A stretch of 64,000 nt of DNA from Tetrapyrgos nigripes. Lineage: Eukaryota; Basidiomycota; Agaricomycetes; Agaricales; Campanellaceae. The position numbers and the translations under genes were made by a program. Of this stretch, positions 55,371 through 64,000 are shown one piece after another. The first letter of the stretch is position 1; every line of letters begins with the position of its first letter. The stretch spans positions 496,001-560,000 of the forward strand of contig JAACJM010000019.1 in NCBI GenBank assembly GCA_013368315.1. The letters run 5' to 3'. The notes under the pieces were generated by a model. That model saw nothing but the letters and a program-made list of their open reading frames with translations. It made no database searches and was not told the origin of the DNA.

Positions 55371-56954
55371 TAGTACCAGCATTGCATGGCGCTACAGCTG
55401 GTTAAGCTCCGGAAACTGTATGTAGTTCGCCGGGGGGAAGGATATATGTATAGCTTTCATGTTGTATAGGAGCACGAGAACGACGTCGAATTACTTAAGA
55501 GTAGTGTGAACCTACCCAGAATAGAAAGTTGGTAAGTCATACACACAAATTTACAAGTCCGAGAACGTTCTGATGTTAGTAAACACACAAGTCCGAGAAT
55601 TCTGATATTAGTATGAACACATATGATCGGCATGTCACCCTGAGATCAGCCCATAGGCCAGCAAGCCTTCGCGAATCCCCACTCTGAAGCCATTTGCCAT
55701 GATCCATCTACCATTCGAGTCCGAAATCGAGTCGGAGGAGGCAGCCACGATGAACTGGACCCTGGTTCAGTGATTCCGAATGCAGGCCAATAGGACCCGT
55801 GCAGCTTAACCAGAAGTGGTATTTGTTGTCTAGTACATGTATAGGAGATATGAAGATTTTTATTTTTTGGTGCCTACCCAGGCCTGACGTGGTGGCAACT
55901 TTGAGAACTTGAAGAAAGTCAAAAAAAAAAAAAAAAAAACAAAAAAAGGAAAAGAAAAAGAGTACAACTCGTCTTTCACCTCCCGACGACGTATTGGGCT
56001 ATTTTCTTCGAGTTGAAGGTAAGGAAGCTCTTGAAAGCCGATTGGTACTTTGTCAAGTGTTACACCACAAGGCCGACGTGTTTACCAACCCCAGGTGTAC
56101 TTCCTTATACATCGCAATTGGAGACATTGACTGATGACCGATGACCGAGCGCTAGGGAAAGAGGATGAGAGCAAGGGATTAGCAAGAATAATAAGAACAG
56201 CACATAGGACTTACGAATTGCTGAACGAAGTGATTAGTAGGATCGCACCGAGGTCCCAGATACCTCAAGGAAGTAGCAGGAAAGCGTTTTTTTAGAGCCT
56301 AGAACTTCCTAGCACTGTGACAGCTCAGCCACCAGTGCCAGCCACAGTGGGGAGTCGGAGCCATAGAAGACGCTCATCGTGACCGGCGTCTCAGTCAAAA
56401 TCCTAGTAATAATCACTGGTTAATTGAGTTTGAGAAAGCTTCACTACTTGTCAATGAACTGGAAGTTTTTAAGCCCAACCGGAGACAGCATGCCGTCCAC
56501 TACGTCCATTGGTCCTAGGGCACAGGCAGCCATAAAGCCCTTCCAGTAGTTTGGCGCATGTGTCGTTTTTTTCTTCCAGATCCGCCGCAATTGGTCTTCG
56601 CAACAAGGGTCGTCGAAAGTCGTCGAATCGGATTCAAGTTCGTGTGCGGAATATGAAAAGAGAAGGACGCGGTGCGTGTGCGGTCTTGCATCAGTACATC
56701 TTGTAATGATACAATCTGTCGATGTCGACTACCATGGCATGAGGTTGCTGAATTTGAGGTTAGAGGTTGTATGCAAATGTAATGAAGCGAACCGGAACGA
56801 ATGTTCCTCGACAATGGCGAAGGGTCGTAGAAGAATGATGCAACCTCACCTCATATACATGACGACGTTATTCTTACACCGGTACTTTCTTGTATGTATC
56901 TGTCCCCAGCTGCCTTCCTGCAACGTTTGATGAAAAATCAGAAACTTGAGAAAG
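55371..56954. other. Gene-poor stretch
   Basis: No convincing coding frames. Contains a long A-run near 55921 and a short inverse pair ctggttaagct / agcttaaccag (about 55399 and 55803). Nothing further supported. Confidence 0.4.
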
Positions 56955-57261
56955 ATGATTTTGAACGTGTCTCAGAAAATTAGTTACGCGTTGACGCGTA
57001 TGATGTTCGAACATTGCACGAGGTAAGCAAGCTGCTATTCAATCGTTCATCACGCTGACGGCGACCTACATGTGTAGAATTAAAAGGCTGAGAAACGGGG
57101 CAAATACTGGCAAGTTGCTACTGAAGAGAGTCGCTAGTCGTACCGGTGAGTGTACGACGCCTAGGAAGCAGAATACTTGTATGGTATTCAAGGCTGCTAT
57201 GAAGTTGGATGGAGGGAGTATACTTATACCAGACACCACGTCCATATGGCGTCTTAAATGA
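56955..57261 (+). CDS. Possible small two-exon gene
   Basis: ATG at 56955 (M-I-L-N-V-S-Q-K-I-S-Y-A-L-T-R) runs to a GTAAGC donor near 57022. The intron has a ctgac branch-like motif and tgtgtag acceptor near 57078, then I-K-R-L-R-N-G-A-N-T-G-K and an end at I-W-R-L-K, TGA at 57259. Basic product of about 85 residues, no recognised family. May be chance. Confidence 0.2.
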
Positions 57262-58230
57262 GCATAGAAGAGGCGAGTTCATATTGGCACTCACTGCGTA
57301 GAGCTAATAATAATTTATGGCTTGAGTTGGAGAAAAAGAGAAGCTTGCGAATGGTGTCAAATGTGTGTACTTTTGATTCCGATTCCGATTCAAGTCAGGA
57401 TCCTTCGACTTGCGAGGGATGCCATAAGGTCGGCGAAGTACATGTTACGGTGACGGCGAAAGAAAGCCCACTGTTTCCGGGTAAGTAGCCAATCAGCGGA
57501 AAGGCGAGGCAAGGAAGAAAAATATGCGAAGTAGGAATGTTCAGAAATAGTCGGCAACGGCGAAAAGACGGTTGCGGATCTTGAGGCTCAAGATGTTTGG
57601 TGGCTTTCATGGGCATTAATGTTTTGACTTGGGGTAGATTCGGGTAGATAGATGGGTATACACGGCGTGGTCCTCTACAGACTGAAGTTACTCTGCCACA
57701 AATTGGTCCAATCGAGCTGTAGGAAACGGTGCCTGTATGAGGGTAGATGATCCGGGTCTCAAGCTCGGAAAACTTCCCTGATGGTTGAAACGTGTTGCGG
57801 CCCTGTAGTTATCCAAGAACTTTAAGCAGTGTAACGTCTTGAATTAGCTAGCCTTTACCAAGCCATCCATAGCCAGAATAACGACATACTCGCACCGTTA
57901 CGGAAAAGACGATGTTTGCCGGATCAAGTCAACACATGTGTGCTGATCGCGTACATTTGGTTGATCACACACACACATGCCCCGCTACCCCAGATTCCCG
58001 ACATTCTTGGAAGTTGATCCAAGTTTTGTCCAGAGAACACCGGGTCACGATGATAATAATAAACTGAACTTAATTAAAACTCATAAGTCCAAGGCAGGTA
58101 AAGTCATTCTGCCGAAAGTTTTGCCACTCGGAAATTGCCGTGATTGCTCCTAAAGAAACCATTTAAGGGTCGGAGCAAACATAATGATTTCTTGTCGTCG
58201 AAAACCCTCTGTCTCGCATCTATCTCTTTC
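57262..58230. other. Intergenic region left of the F-box/LRR gene
   Basis: A 76-codon frame at 57258-57488 has no recognised motif. A short CA repeat occurs near 57967. The final 150 bp should hold the promoter of the gene at 58231. Confidence 0.3.
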
Positions 58231-60551
58231 ATGACATCTATCGAGTACCCTTCAGAACTCCAGTCTGTAATCTGTGCGCATATCTATGCCGCCTGTCTCC
58301 CTCCTGACGAAACTTCTTTGGACCCCCTCATTATTTCGGAGCATGGAATACCAACCTCCCTCCCCTCCTCTCTACCTCCGAGTCATTGGTCTGAGCCGGT
58401 GACCCGTCATACCCTCGCTAGTCTTTGCCTGGTCAATCATGCTTGGTACGAAGCTGCCAAGCCCTGGCTCTGGCGCAGACTCGAAGTCCGCCTGCCTCGT
58501 TCCTGGCTTTCGCTTGTGGAGGAAATTGCATGGGACCATGAGGAGGAGACAGTGGATCAGGTGATGGAAAACACTGCCAGGGCTGCAGCTAGAGCTGCTA
58601 TGGCTTCTGCGGCCAAGCCTCGCATGTTATTGGAGGAGGATGCAGAACAAAAGTTGGAAGAATCCATTCTGGACTCCATCCGTATGCCCGAGGATCCAAT
58701 TCCTCTCGAGCTTCTATCCCCGGTCGCATCTCGTGAACCAAGCCCCAGGAGATTCAGAACGAAGAGCAAAAGTCCTGCACGGTGGGAACTGGTGCGGTCA
58801 ATCAGTGATGCCATCCAAACTGTGATTCATCGAAATGAACCAGGTGTTTACGGTATGTTGCCTACATCTACTGTCATGAACACCGTTTTAACTTTCTTCG
58901 TCGCATATTTTTAGTACCTACCATTGGAGATCCTTGTCCGGGGCGGCACGTTCGTCACCTCGACTTCAACCATTTTCGGACCATAGGTATGAGAAGGTCT
59001 GTCGATGAAGGTGTGAACAGTCGTTTCGTCACTGGAGACCGTGTAGAGGCTGTTCTCAAGGTTGGTAGCTTTTCACCTATGTCTAATCTCCGCATTGAAC
59101 TTGGAACTTGGGGTACAGGAAATGCCTAATTTGACCGAATTCGGCGCCACCGAATATATGGATGGAGCTCTCACACTCTCGGTTCTCAACGAGCTTTTCC
59201 TGCGTGGTGCACCATCACGCGGGCGTGGCCGGCCCTCCCGTGGACGATCTTTGGTTATTGACACAGAGGAGGAAGATCGGGACCGTCGACGAGAATGTCT
59301 GGAACTCGAAGCTATCGATTTCACTGGTTGCGTCAGTGGAGTGTTCGTGAACGCGTTAACCGAGTTCGTCACAGCGCACCTTTTACCGGCAGAACCAACC
59401 GATTCAACTAGTGACGCTCATGCAGACAGGCTGGCGCGTCTGGCAATTGAAGAACCTCTCGTTTTTCCCGGATTACAGCGTCTTGGCTTGCGTGGTGTCA
59501 AATCCAGCCTGCCAGAAATCCTGACACCATTCATCATGGCATTCCCTTCTCTCACTCATTTGGACTTGTCCGGAACTAGAGCATCCTCGGAACTTTTAGA
59601 GACCCTTGGTCAGTCTCCGACGGTCCGACTCAAGTCGCTTGCGTTGGCGCGTTGCGTCAGACTCACCAGCGAAAGCATTAGATCTTTCATCGTTGATTCG
59701 CCTGTGTGCGCTGGGCTGACAGAGCTGAATCTGTATGGTGACATGACCTTTGTATCACCCTTGGTTGAGGAGGATCTCGCGCTCATTGTCGCAAAGGCTC
59801 CTTGTTTCGTGCAAGGGAACCTAGTATACTTGGACTTGTCCAGTGCACCACTCACAACCCCTATATTGGATATCTGTCAGCCTCTCCCGAAACTGCGTTC
59901 ACTCGGTTTATCCTATATACCCAACCTCTCCACCAAGTCAATAGTGTCATTCATTCTGGCGAAAGCTAAGAATGTTGAAGTTTTGACCTTGGTTAACACT
60001 TCACCCGAGCTTGACTGCGGCTTGAGACCTGATCTCGCAGCCAATTTCGCAACCCGAGGGTCCCTTAGGCAGTCTTGCTTTGCATTGCATTCGGATATCA
60101 TCAACCCGCTCTGTGTTCCGGCGTTTTCCTTCTCCCTCATTTCGAATAAGAAACATTTACCGCCGACAAGTCTTCGTGTCATCGAGCTGTCGACACTGCT
60201 GTTGAGTGGGTTGGGTGCTGGTGCGGGAAGCTGGAGAAACATCAAGAGTAAGGGAGGGAGAGGGTGGTATGTGGACACTGCTAGTGGATGGGTCGCAGAA
60301 GGTGGAAAGAGTACACTACAGCGAGATCTCGGACCTGACCATCCCCTGAGAGTCGAGTTAGGTAAAATGGCAGACGCCAACGGGAATGTGAGCAGTGGTA
60401 TTGGTTGGCATGCTCGTAAGATGGAGGTGAGTAGATGCAATGTCTTTGTAAACCAATGCTGATGTCCGTCATTCAGATTTTGCACGGCCATGGCATGCTT
60501 GGGCGGGAAGACGGATTGTATGGAGCTGTTAGCTTTGCGTATCAGGGTTAA
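58231..60551 (+). CDS. F-box/leucine-rich-repeat-like protein
   Basis: Starts M-T-S-I-E-Y-P-S-E-L-Q-S-V-I-C (58231; the frame is open further left only from a TTG). Early part resembles an F-box (L-A-S-L-C-L-V-N-H-A-W-Y-E-A-A-K-P-W-L-W-R-R-L). After a charged Ala/Glu-rich insert comes H-V-R-H-L-D-F-N-H-F. A region of degenerate leucine-rich repeats follows: F-P-S-L-T-H-L-D-L-S-G-T, L-K-S-L-A-L-A-R-C, L-T-E-L-N-L-Y-G, L-V-Y-L-D-L-S-S. The last exon ends L-Y-G-A-V-S-F-A-Y-Q-G, TAA. Introns at about 58852-58913, 59060-59119 and 60426-60476. Likely a substrate receptor of an SCF ubiquitin ligase. No defects seen. Confidence 0.8.
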
Positions 60552-60916
60552 CATGGTTTTGCGGGTGATCCGTTGGAGGTGTTGCGCAACCCGAGTACAG
60601 TCCGATTGGATCATGGATGGGGCGGTTAATGCTTGACATGCGAATGTCGTCCTTTTTATGACGTTGCGCGCTGTATTGTTATTGGGGCTTCTTTAATATC
60701 TTTCGTAGCTGGATAGGTAGCAGTAACGACTGTAACTCCAAAAACACTGTATAATAAAATGACATCAATCGATCACCGAAGTGCTGTGAAACAGTATACA
60801 GTATAATACTGTGGCAACTCAATCGGCACGTGGGCTACATACATTTCAACAGCTTTTCTGCTGTAATCAACCAGTGTAGAACCACAACCCTCACCGCTAT
60901 TTCCTTCCTCAAAAAC
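60552..60916. other. Intergenic, promoter of the CAX gene
   Basis: About 365 bp with AT-rich patches (ataataaaatg near 60752). Contains the 3' end of the F-box/LRR gene and the promoter of the exchanger. No other signal. Confidence 0.4.
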
Positions 60917-63433
60917 ATGAGTGAGTCGTCTCCGGCGTCAATGCCCTTCTCTAACGCCCGTTCCTCTTTTCTTTCAGCGTCCACCGAGTCTGGAAACCCT
61001 CTTATCTCAGGGGGGTCATCATCAGCGAAACCCGACACCCAAGCAGCCCCTCAAACTAATGGCCAGATAACAAATAGGAAGGATAGCGTGAAGCGGGTTA
61101 GGACAAGGACGCAAACTCAGGACTCTCACCAGAGTGCCACACCGAGACCCTCTTTCAGCCTTCATCGTGCAGTCACAACGCTTATAAAGCCAGATAAGAA
61201 AGTAGGAGAAGACCCCGGATTTTTTCGCAGTTTGAGGTCTATACTACTCTCCTCATGTAGGTTCAACTTGTCTCCTCAAGGTTTCTGGCATTAATTGGTG
61301 CTCCCTAGGGTTGAATGCACTTTTGATCTTCATACCAATAGCAGTGAGTCCCAGTGGCATGCCTTGAGAGCAGGGAACGGAGACTCAACACGACTCATGC
61401 GCAGTGGGCTTTTCATTTCGCAAAACCTGATTCAGATGTACTCATTTTCGTGTGTGAGTACTCCACGATATATCAGCCTATGACACCATGGGTAGGGGCA
61501 ATATTTGACGTACTGACGTCGTGACGTAGTCTCCTTTCTTGCTATAATACCTCTCGCAAAGGTACCGTTCATCTTGCACCATCTGATCAAGTGTTGATAA
61601 ACCAATTCTGGACAGCTCCTTGCTTTCGCCACTGATGAACTATCAATGCGTGTCGGACAAACTTTGGCTGGGTTACTTAATGCTACCTTAGTATGTGTTC
61701 GAATCGTCTCGATCTTGCAAGCTGCTAACTCCGCTGAATACTACATAGGGAAACGCGTTCGTATTCTTTTTCTTCTCAGCCGTATTTACGAAAACGCTCA
61801 ACTAACCTTTCGCAGCGTCGAGCTTATAGTTGCTGTATGTCTCGGTATTCATCCAAATGCTTTATATCTCACTCCAGCGCTCTAGATAATCGCCTTGACG
61901 CAATGCAAATTGCAATTGGTACAATCCTCGTGTAAGTCGCAGTACACAAAAAAGTTTATCTTCAGCGCCAATCGGTTCTCAAGAACATGATTGACGCTTG
62001 CCAAGGAATGCGGGGTAGTGACATCTTTTTTTTTTTCATGCAGTGGTCGGGTCTATTCTGAGTAATCTTCGTAAGTGCCCGAACTCCAACTGATTTTGAA
62101 AGCGGTGCTGATTTTTCCATGAAGTTCTCGTCCTGGGCATGTGTTTCTTCGCAGGAGGTGTCAGGTTCTCAGAACAAGGATTTGGTGCCGGTGAGTTCCC
62201 AGAATGATTGCTATGTCCCTATGAGCCTGATTGTCTATTTGAATTCTAGTGGCAACACAGCTAAATTCCTCTCTACTCACTATTAGTGTCATTGCCGTAT
62301 TACTACCAGCAGCTTTTCATTTCAACGTCACCACTGACAGTGATAGTGATGAAACTCAAGACATTCTCAAAATGAGTCACGGAGTCGCCCTCATCCTTCT
62401 CTTTAGTCAGTTGATATCTTCAAGTAAAAAGTCAGCTACTAACTGATCGTCGCTGAACAGTCTATGGCTCGTATCTATTCTTCCAACTGTATTCACATGC
62501 AACATTATACGAAGATAAGCACCAGGATAATTTCAAGTCAACAAAGTATCCAAAGAAGAAGGAGCAGGCTAACGGATCAGCTGCTGAGAACAATACAGAC
62601 CCGGAGAGTGCTCAGGAAGAGGAAGAGGAGCAACCACAGATGAGTTTGTTCACAACTCTGGTGCTGTTGGCCTCAGTGACTGTGGTGAGTATCGAAATCG
62701 CCCTTTCGATGGATCTATTGATTCACGAGAATGTTTCATTGCCATTCCACGCGACCTACAGCTTGTCGCTGTGACAGCGGAATGGCTCGTTGACTCTATT
62801 GACGGCCTCGTCGAATCCAGTTCCATCAGCGAAGAGTTCGTCGGCGTCATTTTGCTTCCTATTGTTGGAAATGCTGCCGAGCATGTCACTGCTGTGACGG
62901 TTTCCATGAAGGACAAGCTCACTCTGAGTTTGGGTGTCGCTGTGGGATCTAGTATCGTGAGTTTGATATTCTGTCTTCCACGCATAAGCAGATCTTAATG
63001 TGATATGTCTCCACGTAGCAAATCGCTCTGTTTGTCATCCCGTGAGTTTTCATCAGTAAAGAAAGTATTGAGTCTACGTGGCTGATTGACATCCTGGCAG
63101 ATTCATCGTCACATTAGCCTGGATCATGGGCAAGCCTCTCACTCTATTGTTTGATCCCTACGAGTCGATCACACTGTTCCTTGCGGGTGCGTCCGTCGTA
63201 AACCTCTCACTTTTCAGCTCGCTCATTCGCACATTCTTCAGTGTTAACCGTCAACTACTGTGTGCAGGACGGTCGTTCAAATTGGCTTGAGGGCATGATT
63301 TTGATGTGTAAGTCCGCTTCTTTCTGCCACAGATATCAGGCAACTGACTAGTTGACCTACAGGTCTTTACGTGATTCTAGGTGTCACTTTCTGGTTCTAT
63401 CCTGGTTCAAATCCTTCAGGTCTAACATGTTGA
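60917..63433 (+). CDS. Vacuolar Ca2+/H+ exchanger, CAX/VCX1 type
   Basis: Starts M-S-E-S-S-P-A-S-M-P-F-S at 60917 with a long hydrophilic N-terminus. About a dozen or more short introns; every junction checked restores the frame. Motifs: W-L-N-A-L-L-I-F-I-P-I-A-W-A-F-H-F-A, L-S-M-R-V-G-Q-T-L-A-G-L-L-N-A-T-L followed by G-N-A-V-E-L-I-V-A (first alpha repeat), a block L-G-M-C-F-F-A-G-G, a Glu-rich loop (E-E-E-E-E-Q-P-Q), V-T-A-E-W-L-V-D-S-I-D-G-L-V, V-G-N-A-A-E-H-V-T-A-V (second alpha repeat) and N-W-L-E-G-M-I-L-M-C-L-Y-V-I. The two G-N-A-x-E signatures are the ion-binding sites. It exchanges cytosolic Ca2+ for vacuolar H+. Length of about 430 residues is usual. Confidence 0.9.
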
Positions 63434-64000
63434 ACAATTCATCTGCAAGCATATATGAATTTTATGGGACTGATTTCCTCTCTCTTTCATTTTTTATCAC
63501 TTTTGATCTTGTCCTTGAAACCATATCGAGCTATCGTCCTCCTTTCTCCATCGCGGAGCTCCGAAGGATTATCAGGACTCTTGGCCCCGTACCCCCAACC
63601 TATAAATTTCAAATCGTATACAACTTTTTTCCCGACTCGTTCGGTTGGGAGGCTGAAGCGTCCGGACTCTTGGACACTTCACACTTCTCCACTATCTGAG
63701 CCTACTACCAGCTACCACCCCAGCATAGCTTATGCGAGGAGGAGGAGGATATATTTTCTCTTGATCTATTTTTCTACGACTCGAGTTCAATCACTGTTAT
63801 GGTTCCTTTCCCTGATGTCAGACATTCGTTCCCCGTATACCCTGTATCTTTCGTCCTATTACTAGCTTAGAAGATTTACTAGACATTTTACACCCCTTGT
63901 GATCTTACTTATTGCTTGTCGTTAGTCGTTTACAACATCCGACTTGTAGCTATTATGATACAATACGAAATATACAGGTAGTGCCTTGTGCATGATGAGT
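63434..64000. other. 3' flank of the CAX gene
   Basis: Frames at 63352-63865 are shadows or chance; the proline/serine pattern has no family match. Nothing else seen up to the window edge. Confidence 0.4.

Noticed and set aside
55397..55812. Possible second MITE with ends ctggttaagct
   Set aside because: Only 11 matching bases, no target duplication and no extended inverted repeat.

Overview
The window is nuclear DNA from a filamentous basidiomycete, most likely an agaricomycete. Genes carry many 45-80 bp introns, and the gene content fits: a GH5 cellulase, a DUF3455 secreted protein, F-box/LRR proteins, an expanded seven-transmembrane family, PIF1-type helicase remnants and an agaricomycete-type coiled-coil transposase family. 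There is no prokaryotic organisation. Genes named here were recognised by eye from translated motifs and splice signals; no database search was run.

Layout. 1-7428: a GH5 endoglucanase gene cut in two by a complete Ty1/copia retrotransposon (134-5815, identical 330 bp LTRs, CGTCG target duplication). 7742-13941: host genes on the minus strand (MFS transporter, F-box protein, secreted DUF3455 protein). 14-47.5 kb: a transposon graveyard. Its oldest layer is a PIF1/Helitron-type helicase remnant lying between two inverted copies of a decayed seven-transmembrane gene. A solo LTR (family B, TSD AGCAA) entered the helicase. That LTR was then broken by a DNA transposon (19312-22944, own TIRs, TSD TGGGT) and by a probable second LTR (family C). 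Family C received an 18 kb Ty3/gypsy element (23198-41214, 1.66-1.69 kb LTRs, TSD ACGA). The gypsy element later received three more family-B solo LTRs, each with a perfect 5 bp duplication. Between pol and its 3' LTR it carries two spliced genes on the antisense strand.

47.5-64 kb returns to host sequence: ERG28 (sterol biosynthesis scaffold) on the minus strand, diverging from an intronless 1,695-codon low-complexity protein; a 1.0 kb TIR element; an F-box/LRR gene; and a vacuolar Ca2+/H+ exchanger (CAX/VCX1 type) at the right edge.

The host genes do not form a pathway cluster. The main story is transposon stratigraphy. Premature stops in the old elements are mostly TGA, as expected if CGA codons decayed by C-to-T change. 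The copia element is young and has disrupted a cellulase gene.
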